5,579 nt of DNA from Actinomycetota bacterium. GTDB taxonomy: Bacteria > Actinomycetota > Acidimicrobiia > Acidimicrobiales > JACDEA01. The notes beneath the pieces were generated by a model that was not told the DNA's origin, made no database searches, and worked only from the letters and a program-made list of their open reading frames with translations. The DNA is taken from assembly GCA_013816725.1 (NCBI GenBank), contig JACDEA010000180.1, positions 1 to 5,579 on the forward strand. The letters are read 5' to 3'. Shown piece by piece: positions 1 through 5,466 of this stretch; within the stretch, counting starts at the first letter, position 1; every line of letters starts with the position of its first letter. The position numbers and the translations under genes were made by a program.

Positions 1-152
1 GTGTAGGACCGGCCGCCCCTCGGATACGTGAGCCGCCCGACCTCCCGGGCTGGTTCCCCGCCCCGCTCGACCAGCGAGATCAGCCGGGCCACTGCTGTGC
101 GGTCGCCGCCGGCGGCCGCCTCGACCAGCTCGCTAGGTCCCCTCCGGCGCAC
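1..152 (-). CDS. meaB: MeaB/ArgK-type methylmalonyl-CoA mutase-associated GTPase, N-terminal fragment
   Basis: This is the first 50 codons of a gene that runs off the left edge. The residues SELVEAAAGGDRTAVARL, then ISLVERGGEPAREVGRL, then TYPRGGRSY match the helical N-terminal region that precedes the Walker A loop in MeaB/ArgK G3E-family GTPases. In that family these proteins load and protect adenosylcobalamin-dependent methylmalonyl-CoA mutase in the cytoplasm. The P-loop itself would lie about 15 residues further on, outside the window, so no catalytic motif can be checked. The start is taken as GTG at 152-150, because an in-frame TAG lies three codons upstream (164-162). A good GGAGGGG (145-139) lies inside that reading frame, 10 nt before a CTG at 128-126, so a non-standard CTG start is a real alternative. 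The gene begins 21 bp after the nifU-like stop, on the same strand, so the two are probably co-transcribed. Confidence 0.8.
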   Translation of the reverse strand, partial: MRRRGPSELVEAAAGGDRTAVARLISLVERGGEPAREVGRLTYPRGGRSY

Positions 153-173
153 CGAAGGAATCTACAAGGGCGC

Positions 174-440
174 CTAGGCGGTTTCGCCGACCACGTCGAA
201 GTCGATGCCCTTGGCCCGCACCTCGGTAAGACCGTCGACACGGTCCTTGAGGATGCGCTCGATGCCGGCCTTGAGAGTGAGCGACGACATGGGGCAACCA
301 CCGCAGGCGCCCAGTAGCTCGAGATCGACCCGACCGGTCTCTTCGTCCAGCGCAATGACGCGAACGTCACCGCCGTCGACTTGGAGGGCGGGACGGATCG
401 CCTCGATGGCGTCGAGTAGTTGCGCTTCCACGGCAGGCAT
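174..440 (-). CDS. NifU C-terminal-domain protein (Fe-S cluster scaffold/carrier)
   Basis: This 88-residue protein is a stand-alone NifU C-terminal (Nfu-type) domain. The pattern is clear: VDGGDV (21-26), an acidic beta region, then GACGGCP with the CxxC pair Cys46/Cys49, followed by SSLTLKAGIERIL. In this family a CxxC from each of two subunits binds a bridging [4Fe-4S] cluster that is passed to apo-enzymes in the cytoplasm. The length is normal for the single-domain form, and there is no N-terminal NifU/IscU domain. ATG at 440-438 is chosen because homology starts right after it. GGGAGA directly abuts this ATG, which is too close for normal Shine-Dalgarno pairing. A GTG at 467-465 in the same frame has GGGGA at a more usual distance and is an alternative that would add nine residues and overlap the divergent transporter gene. 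It is followed by the meaB-like gene. Confidence 0.9.
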   Translation of the reverse strand: MPAVEAQLLDAIEAIRPALQVDGGDVRVIALDEETGRVDLELLGACGGCPMSSLTLKAGIERILKDRVDGLTEVRAKGIDFDVVGETA

Positions 441-446
441 TCTCCC

Positions 447-2042
447 ATGCCAACGCCGGCCGCCCACTCGCTGTTCCCCGTAGCGTCCCTGACAGTGGCC
501 CCGCTCGTGACCCAAGGCACCGTCGACGCCGACGAATTGGCCAGGGTACTGATCCCCCGGAACGGTCTGGTGCTCGAGCGCGATGTCGGCGGCGGACGGT
601 TCGAAGCCGTCGAGGGGCCGTTCCGCCGCTACGAGCGACGGGTGACCGTGACCGACACACCGGACGGGCGCCATCACGTCACCCAGGAGGTCAGCGTTGA
701 ATTAGCGGTCCGCTACTGGCGCTGGCTCTTCGCCACCGCATTCCGCCGTCGCCTTCGCCGTCTCGGACCTGAAAGCGGCGACCGCACGCCTTGGTGGGCA
801 CCGCCCGACCGCCTCGACCCGCAAGCAGCCGAGACGCTCGACGCACTGGCCCTGCTCTCGGTGATCCTCGGCTACGCCACGATCCTGTTGAGCCAGACGA
901 TCACCTTCGCGGCCCACGAGTTCGGCGCGGGCAAGCCGGCCCAGGGCGTGGCCCTGGCCGCGGTCCGTTTCGACCTGCTGCTGTCGTTCCCGGTCGTCGC
1001 GCTCACCGATCGCCGCGGCCGCCGCTGGCTGGTACTGGCGGCGACGGCGGGAGCGTGTGTCATCACGGCGGTGGGAGCGATCACGCCGTCGCTCCCGGTG
1101 TTCATCGCCACCCAGGTCCCGGCCCGGGGGCTGTTGACGGCGGCGGCGGTGATCGTGGCGATCATGGCCGCCGAGGAGATGCCCGCCGGCGGCCGGGCCT
1201 ACGCGCTGGGACTGTTGACCATGGCCGGCGCGCTGGGCAGCGGCGTCGCCGTGATGTTGCTTCCCGTCGCCGACCTCGGCGAGGGCGGGTGGCGGATCCT
1301 GTTCGCGGTCGCGCTCGTGGGCCTCTTCCCGTTGGCCCATCTTCGCCCTCACCTCGTCGAAAGCCGGCGCTTCCGAGCGCCACACCCCGAGGCCACCCTC
1401 GCCGGCCACGGCGGGCGGCTGTGGTTGCTCGCCATCTCGGGCCTGTTGATCGCGGTGTTCTTTACGCCGGCCAACTGGTTCCTCAACGAGTACCTGCGTG
1501 ACGAACGCGGGTTCAGCGCGGCGCGCATCTCGCTGTTCACCATCCTCACCACAACACCGGGTGCGATCGGCATCGTGGTGGGCGGTTACCTGGCCGACGT
1601 GAAGGGGCGGCGCGTCGTCGGGGTCATCGCGCTAGTCGCCGGCGTGACGGCGACGATGGTGATGTTCGCGGTAAACGGGTGGCCGCTGTGGGCGTCGTCG
1701 GCCATCGGCACGATCCTCGGCGCCGCCTACGTGCCCGCGTTGGGCGTGTACGGCCCGGAACTGTTCCCGACGGGCCTTCGGGGCCGGGCCAACGCGGCGA
1801 TCGGTGTCGTCGGCCGGCTAGGGAGCGTCGTCGGCCTCATTGCCGTGGGGATCATCGCCGGCCGGCGCAGCTTCGGTGCGGCCATGACGCTGGCCGGCGT
1901 CGGCCCGCTGCTGCTGGCCGTGCTCATCGTCGTCGCCTATCCCGAGACCGCCCACCGTTCGCTGGAGGAACTCAACCCCGAGGACGCGCTCGGGGACGCG
2001 AAAAGGGCCGGGGAGAACCCCGGCCCTTTCGACAACTCGTGA
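447..2042 (+). CDS. MFS transporter with long soluble N-terminal extension
   Basis: This 531-residue membrane protein belongs to the major facilitator superfamily. About twelve hydrophobic segments lie between residues 133 and 498. The loop 2-3 signature is present as DRRGRR (188-193), and its second-half copy as DVKGRR (384-389). PELFPTGLRGRANA (437-450) and PETAHRSLEEL (499-509) resemble the sugar-porter and metabolite:H+ symporter branches, so proton-coupled uptake of a small organic solute is likely; the substrate cannot be read. Residues 1-130 are unusual: a soluble, probably cytoplasmic region with beta-rich character (LVLERDVGGGRFEAVEGPF) ending in a basic helix before TM1. ATG at 447 is preferred over an in-frame ATG at 420, which would lie inside the nifU-like gene; a weak AGG at 435-437 sits 9 nt upstream. 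The last codons contain a perfect hairpin, and the gene converges on the surface-protein gene with 7 bp between stop codons. Confidence 0.9.
   Translation: MPTPAAHSLFPVASLTVAPLVTQGTVDADELARVLIPRNGLVLERDVGGGRFEAVEGPFRRYERRVTVTDTPDGRHHVTQEVSVELAVRYWRWLFATAFRRRLRRLGPESGDRTPWWAPPDRLDPQAAETLDALALLSVILGYATILLSQTITFAAHEFGAGKPAQGVALAAVRFDLLLSFPVVALTDRRGRRWLVLAATAGACVITAVGAITPSLPVFIATQVPARGLLTAAAVIVAIMAAEEMPAGGRAYALGLLTMAGALGSGVAVMLLPVADLGEGGWRILFAVALVGLFPLAHLRPHLVESRRFRAPHPEATLAGHGGRLWLLAISGLLIAVFFTPANWFLNEYLRDERGFSAARISLFTILTTTPGAIGIVVGGYLADVKGRRVVGVIALVAGVTATMVMFAVNGWPLWASSAIGTILGAAYVPALGVYGPELFPTGLRGRANAAIGVVGRLGSVVGLIAVGIIAGRRSFGAAMTLAGVGPLLLAVLIVVAYPETAHRSLEELNPEDALGDAKRAGENPGPFDNS
2002..2029 (-). 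terminator. Perfect 12-bp hairpin terminator, inside the MFS coding tail
   Basis: AAAGGGCCGGGG at 2002-2013 pairs perfectly with CCCCGGCCCTTT at 2018-2029 around the 4-nt loop AGAA. Read on the minus strand, the stem is followed by TTTT (2004-2001, partly within the stem), and it begins 20 nt after the TAG of the surface-protein gene. This is the classic arrangement of an intrinsic terminator for that gene. On the plus strand it is followed by only TTTC and lies 10 nt before the transporter stop codon, so any function there would be unusual. Stem quality is read directly from the sequence; termination is inferred. Confidence 0.8.
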
Positions 2043-2049
2043 TCTACGG

Positions 2050-2154
2050 CTAGGCCCGAACTCGCCTTCGCAGCCGGGTGATACCGGCAGCCGAGAGGAG
2101 CGCAGCAAAGGCCAGACCGAGGAACAGCCCGTCATTCCGACCGGTCACGGCAAG
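2050..2154 (-). other. C-terminal cell-wall sorting signal (LAVTG + TM + basic tail)
   Basis: The codons ctt gcc gtg acc ggt encode LAVTG at residues 614-618. They are followed by a short polar stretch, a hydrophobic segment rich in Leu/Ala/Gly, and LRRRVRA. In Gram-positive sorting signals the sortase cuts between Thr and Gly and links Thr to the cell-wall precursor. Class E sortases prefer LAxTG over LPxTG. The order of the three elements is seen directly; the sortase class is inferred from family knowledge. Confidence 0.8.
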
Positions 2155-3993
2155 AACGCTCGCCGCGCCAACCTGCGGGCCGATCAGCAGGGTGCTGCCG
2201 AGGACCTTGACCGCGCCACCACCATTGATATTGGCGGTCAGACCAGCGCCGTCCTTCCCAAAGAAGCTCCCGGCGAAGGTGCCGTTGGCTCCGTTCAGCT
2301 GCTCGATCACCGACCCGGCGACCGCCTTGCAATTACCGGCCGAGGCGGTGGCGACGGCGTCGTCCTTGAGCGTGCCTGTGCCGGAGTTGTCGGGGATGAC
2401 TCCGGTGATGGTGACCACCAACGGCGGGTCACCGGGGTGGTAGTTCCCGATGTTGTCGAACGTGATCGACTGCTTGTCGGCCGACACGACGCCCTTCGAC
2501 CCGTTCGGCGCCGTGCCACCGGTGAGGTTGATCCTCGGCGGCTTGCTCGGGGTGTCGGCCTTGAACACCGAGACCGTGTCGGTCAGCTTGATGTTGGTCA
2601 GGTCGCACGGGAACGGGATGAGCGCGTCCTTGTCGACCGGGATGTTCACCGTGAAGGTCACCGGCTGGCCAACGGTGGCCGGGAGGGCCGTCTTGGAGAT
2701 GGGGATCTCGCAGTTGACGCCGCCGGCAGGAACGTTGATCCTGCTCTCGAAGTGGCCGACGCGAAGCTCGGCCGCCTGCACGCCGGCGGCCGGGGTGACG
2801 CCGATGACGCGAACGACGTCGACTGCGGTGGCGATCTGCGTGTCGGTCTTGATCGGCTTGGAGTTGGGGTCCGGTGTTGTGCCGGCGGGCGACTGGATCG
2901 CACGGGGCGCCTCGCCGACGGTGATGTCGGCCAGCGGAGAGGCCGGGATGTTCAGCCCGGTCTTATCGAAGAGATCCTGCGTGGTGAGCACGTTGGTGGC
3001 GGTGCCTTGGATGATCCTCAACAGCGGCGTCGTGGGGGTGGCGCTCCCACCGGGGGCGTAGGTGATCGAGCTGCCGCCGGGCTTACCGGTGACGACCGTC
3101 TTGAGCACCCACTCGCCGAGGACCTCGATGACGAGGTCGTTGGTGGGATCGGCGTCCGGCGGCAGGTTGAGCGCGACCGGCGCATAGGTCTCGTGGATCT
3201 CGTTGGCGATGCCGCAGGTGCCGTCGCCGTTGTTCACCAGGTACGTCAGCGAGAACGCCTGTGATCCGGCGCGCTGCGGGCCGGCTGCATTCGAGGCCAC
3301 ACTGATCAACCCCGGGAACGTGCCGGTGGTGGGATCAGCGGTGCCAACGTTCGCCAGGCGTACGTCGGCCGCGTAACCGAGGCCGAAGCCGAGCGGGGTC
3401 CCGAGCATAGGCATGGCGTATTTCGGGTTCCAGAGCGCCTGCGCCTGGCCGCGCAGGGTGCCCGCGTAGGCCACCGGATCACCCTTCACGTCGACGAGGT
3501 TCTTATCGACAATGCCGGTCTGGTAGGGGCCGGCCGCCTTGGGGTTTGACCCGGGCGAGGGGTCGGGGCCGTTCGGGTCGGGCGGCTGGGCGGCGGCCTC
3601 GGCCAGGTCCCCAAGAATCAGGTCGCGCTTGTCCACGGGAACGTCGGAACCGATGCCGAGCGCGATGCCCGAGCCCCGGCCGTAGGCGTTCTTGCCGGCC
3701 CGGGGGGGCGAAACGGTCTGGCCGGTCTCGGTCGTCACCGCGGTGTTGAGGCCGCCGCTGTTCACCGAGGTGGACGAGAAGGCGACATCGGTGTCGGCGA
3801 CCTTGGGACCGGTGAGCCCGGTCTGGAGGGCGTGAACGTGAAGCGTCGATCCCTGGGCCGAGGCTGACAAGCCCGGCGGCACAGGTACGGCAACTCCGTG
3901 CGCGGGGCCGGCGCCTATCGCGACCGCCCCGGCGACAAGCCCGCCGCTCATGAGCGTGGCGACTAGCCGACGCCCGCTTGCCTTCCTAAGCAT
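2050..3993 (-). CDS. Secreted, sortase-anchored (LAVTG) surface protein with DUF11-like domain
   Basis: This 647-residue protein is exported and probably anchored to the cell wall. Residues 1-33 form a signal peptide: basic start (MLRKASGRR), hydrophobic core, likely cleavage after PAHG. The C-terminus is a complete sorting signal: LAVTG (614-618), a hydrophobic segment (about 622-638) and a basic tail LRRRVRA. LAxTG is the pattern known for class E sortases of high-GC Gram-positives. Residues about 436-560 (ATVGQPVTFTVNI, LTDTV, then GDPPLVVTITG) look like a DUF11-type immunoglobulin-like adhesin or stalk domain. The region 34-430 is beta-rich, with a Pro/Asp-rich linker (137-156), and matches no family I can name. 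Only four cysteines are present after the signal peptide (260, 428, 463, 555), possibly two disulfides. The start is firm: GGAGG lies 6 nt upstream. Function may be adhesion or envelope structure; no enzyme motif is visible and no sortase is in the window. Confidence 0.85.
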   Translation of the reverse strand: MLRKASGRRLVATLMSGGLVAGAVAIGAGPAHGVAVPVPPGLSASAQGSTLHVHALQTGLTGPKVADTDVAFSSTSVNSGGLNTAVTTETGQTVSPPRAGKNAYGRGSGIALGIGSDVPVDKRDLILGDLAEAAAQPPDPNGPDPSPGSNPKAAGPYQTGIVDKNLVDVKGDPVAYAGTLRGQAQALWNPKYAMPMLGTPLGFGLGYAADVRLANVGTADPTTGTFPGLISVASNAAGPQRAGSQAFSLTYLVNNGDGTCGIANEIHETYAPVALNLPPDADPTNDLVIEVLGEWVLKTVVTGKPGGSSITYAPGGSATPTTPLLRIIQGTATNVLTTQDLFDKTGLNIPASPLADITVGEAPRAIQSPAGTTPDPNSKPIKTDTQIATAVDVVRVIGVTPAAGVQAAELRVGHFESRINVPAGGVNCEIPISKTALPATVGQPVTFTVNIPVDKDALIPFPCDLTNIKLTDTVSVFKADTPSKPPRINLTGGTAPNGSKGVVSADKQSITFDNIGNYHPGDPPLVVTITGVIPDNSGTGTLKDDAVATASAGNCKAVAGSVIEQLNGANGTFAGSFFGKDGAGLTANINGGGAVKVLGSTLLIGPQVGAASVLAVTGRNDGLFLGLAFAALLSAAGITRLRRRVRA

Positions 3994-3999
3994 TCAAAT

Positions 4000-4004
4000 C
4001 CTCC
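4000..4004 (-). promoter_or_regulatory. Strong Shine-Dalgarno for the surface-protein gene
   Basis: On the minus strand GGAGG is followed by 6 nt (atttga) and then the ATG at 3993. It is the best ribosome-binding site in the window and fixes the start of the surface protein, in agreement with the signal peptide beginning exactly there. Confidence 0.85.
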
Positions 4005-4063
4005 ATCGTTTCGGGCATTCAGGGAAGAAACGTAGACAACGCAGCCCTATGACGCCATCACTC

Positions 4064-4092
4064 AACTTAGCTGTTTCACGGAGCGTGACCAA
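4064..4092 (-). promoter_or_regulatory. Candidate promoter of the surface-protein gene
   Basis: Minus-strand TTGGTC (4092-4087) is separated by exactly 17 nt from TAAGTT (4069-4064). This fits the loose TTGnnn-17-TAnnnT pattern of housekeeping actinobacterial promoters. Transcription would begin near 4057, giving a leader of roughly 60 nt. The -35 box touches the hairpin at 4091-4114. A second TAnnnT (TACGTT, 4034-4029) has no good -35. Short matches like this occur by chance, so this is tentative. Confidence 0.35.
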
Positions 4093-4114
4093 GGCGGCCT
4101 ACGTTGGCCGCCTT
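4091..4114 (-). terminator. Perfect 9-bp hairpin downstream of the hydrolase gene
   Basis: AAGGCGGCC (4091-4099) pairs perfectly with GGCCGCCTT (4106-4114) across a 6-nt loop. It lies 66 nt after the stop of the hydrolase gene and just upstream of the candidate promoter of the next gene on the same strand. That position suits a terminator that separates the two units. Only TT follows the GC-rich stem, so it would be a weak or U-poor terminator; a regulatory element is the alternative. Confidence 0.5.
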
Positions 4115-4160
4115 ACCCGGTGGGATGGGCTCCCAAACTGCACCAAGGTATCCCGACTGA

Positions 4161-4173
4161 CCACTGTCAGTGG
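4161..4173. repeat. 13-bp palindrome CCACTG-T-CAGTGG
   Basis: Two perfect 6-base arms flank one central base, in the spacer 7 nt beyond the hydrolase stop. The dyad could be a small operator or part of an mRNA 3' structure of the hydrolase transcript. A single copy gives no support for either role. Confidence 0.35.
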
Positions 4174-4180
4174 CGGATCC

Positions 4181-4768
4181 TCACAGCAAATTTTTAAGGT
4201 AGGCAAGCGTGAGGTCGGCGACCTCGCCATCCCGTCGCCGCAGCCCGTGGTCGCCGCCGTGGAGAAACTCCGCGGCCACCGGTCCGGGGATCGTGGCGAT
4301 GGCTTCGCGCAACTCGGCGGGCGTCGCGAATGTGTCCTTTGTCCCCGACAGGAAGAAGCAGGGCACGGTGAGCTGCGGGAAGTGCTCGGTGCGCATCCGT
4401 TCGGGCCTCCCCGGCGGGTGCAAGGGGTAGCTGATCAAAACCAGAGCGAGGGCGCCGAGTCCGTCGGCGACGGCCATGGAACAGATGCGCCCGCCCATCG
4501 AACGACCGCCGAGCGCGATGCGCTCCTGCGCCAGGCCGGTCTTTTCCGCCAACTGCGCCGCACCCTCGCGCACCGCTTCGATGAGGACCGGAGCCCGATC
4601 GGGAGCCTTGCGGCCGGCCCGCCGGTACGGAAAGTCCATGCGCTCGACTGCGATGCCCTCGGCCGACAGCCGTTCGTCGATGGCCACTAAAGCGCCCTGG
4701 TCGCGATCGGCGCCGGCGCCGGGCGTGAGCAACAGGGCGGCCCGCGGGGAACTCGTGCGCCGCGTCAT
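4181..4768 (-). CDS. KANL3/Tex30-like alpha/beta hydrolase
   Basis: This 195-residue protein has the alpha/beta-hydrolase layout of the small KANL3/Tex30-like group, sometimes annotated as dienelactone-hydrolase-like. The opening strand and oxyanion loop read ALLLTPGAGADRDQ (11-24). The nucleophile elbow is GGRSMGGR with Ser90, the acid is Asp145 in SGTKD, and the base is His174 in HGGDHGL, so the catalytic triad is intact. Length is typical for this compact group. It has no signal peptide, so it acts in the cytoplasm, probably on an ester or similar bond; the substrate is unknown for most bacterial members. ATG at 4768-4766 overlaps the stop of the J-domain gene (ATGA, 4 bp). There is no clear Shine-Dalgarno before it, so its translation probably depends on coupling to that gene. 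Longer in-frame extensions upstream read through the J-domain gene and are not real. Confidence 0.88.
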   Translation of the reverse strand: MTRRTSSPRAALLLTPGAGADRDQGALVAIDERLSAEGIAVERMDFPYRRAGRKAPDRAPVLIEAVREGAAQLAEKTGLAQERIALGGRSMGGRICSMAVADGLGALALVLISYPLHPPGRPERMRTEHFPQLTVPCFFLSGTKDTFATPAELREAIATIPGPVAAEFLHGGDHGLRRRDGEVADLTLAYLKNLL

Positions 4769-5460
4769 GGCGCGGCGAGAAGGATGCGTTTGGCCTCGGT
4801 GAGATCGCTCACCCGTTGGCCGGCGTCGTCGATCGCCCCGCCGTGGTCGGGGTGCACCCGGCGGACCATCGTGCGGAAGCGGCCCAAGACCTCCGGGGGC
4901 GCCGGCGCGTGGTGCGGCTCGAACCCCAACACGGCGAGGGCCCACGCCGCGGTCTTGTGGCGGCGCAGCAACCCGACGCTGTCGCCGCTGAGGTACGCAA
5001 TCAGCGACGCATCGTTGCCGCCCTCCCACCGCAGCGCCCGCCACACGAGCCGGAACACCGGGGCCCGGGCGCGCGGTGGCAACTGCGAGGCGGCGTAGAC
5101 CGCCCCGAGCACTTGGGGCAGGTCGTGGGCGTGGTCGTCCAGCTCGAGCGCCAGCGCCTGCCCGACGGAGAGCAAGCGGTGCCGGCTGCGGTCGAGCCCG
5201 ACGACGTCGGTCTGGAACCGGTGGCGCAGCCGCGGCTGTGAGAACGTGCGGCCGGTCTCCAACAGGCTGATGAGGACGTCGAGGTCGTCGCGCTCCTCGG
5301 CGTCGAGCGACTGACTCTTGACGGCAACCACACCGGCCAGCAGCAGCCCGCCGGCGCCCGGAGGCGTTGCCGTCGGCAACCACAGGTCGCCGAGCGCGAC
5401 ACGGCGCGTGGGCGCGACGCTGCGCGAGTGGCGGATCTCGATCTCGGCGACGGCGACCAT
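4765..5460 (-). CDS. Protein with C-terminal J domain (DnaJ-like)
   Basis: This 231-residue protein ends in a J domain (about residues 174-229). The signs are WALAVLGFEP, then helix II RFRTMVRRVHPDHGG carrying the invariant HPD (203-205), then helix III RVSDLTEAKRILLA. J domains stimulate the ATPase of Hsp70 (DnaK). There is no Gly/Phe region, zinc-finger or DnaJ C-terminal substrate domain, so this is a class III (C-type) J protein. Residues 1-170 are of unknown family: a beta-like start (EIEIRHSRSVAPTRRVALGDLWLP), a small hydrophobic stretch (GGLLLAGVVAV, 37-47) too short for a sure membrane anchor, then alpha-helical sequence. ATG at 5460 follows the preceding stop by 6 nt, with only a weak purine stretch before it, suggesting an operon. 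It overlaps the hydrolase gene by 4 bp. The specific partner or client cannot be told. Confidence 0.82.
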   Translation of the reverse strand: MVAVAEIEIRHSRSVAPTRRVALGDLWLPTATPPGAGGLLLAGVVAVKSQSLDAEERDDLDVLISLLETGRTFSQPRLRHRFQTDVVGLDRSRHRLLSVGQALALELDDHAHDLPQVLGAVYAASQLPPRARAPVFRLVWRALRWEGGNDASLIAYLSGDSVGLLRRHKTAAWALAVLGFEPHHAPAPPEVLGRFRTMVRRVHPDHGGAIDDAGQRVSDLTEAKRILLAAP

Positions 5461-5466
5461 CTGTGC

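Noticed and set aside
420..446. Upstream in-frame ATG at 420 as the MFS start
   Set aside because: It would add MRFHGRHSP from within the NifU-like coding sequence, has no better RBS, and the ATG at 447 gives a cleaner boundary.
447..677. Long N-terminal extension of the NifU-like frame into 441-677
   Set aside because: The sequence upstream of residue MPAVEAQ is low-complexity and antisense to the transporter's N-terminal domain; Nfu-type homologues begin at the chosen ATG or close to it.
702..1409. 235-codon Arg/Gln/Gly-rich open frame on the minus strand
   Set aside because: It is the antisense of the MFS membrane core. Its low-complexity, highly basic composition is typical of a shadow frame in GC-rich DNA, while the plus frame has clear TM segments and motifs.
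2437..3264. 275-codon plus-strand open frame rich in Val/Asp/Arg/Gly
   Set aside because: It is antisense to the surface-protein gene, which has a signal peptide, sorting signal and good RBS. The plus frame has repeats of VDR/GDR type and no recognisable domain.
3702..3708. Run of seven G (C on the coding strand) in the surface-protein gene, considered as a phase-variation or frameshift tract
   Set aside because: The frame is intact from signal peptide to LAVTG across the run, and it encodes SPPRAG in register. A tract of seven is not remarkable at this GC content.
3950..4690. 246-codon plus-strand open frame spanning the spacer and hydrolase
   Set aside because: It crosses the intergenic region and is antisense to the hydrolase with its intact catalytic triad. 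No domain or convincing RBS was seen.
4769..5383. 205-codon in-frame extension upstream of the hydrolase ATG
   Set aside because: The extension is Arg/Pro/Ala-rich and lies entirely within the J-domain gene in another frame. The hydrolase fold begins right after the ATG at 4768.
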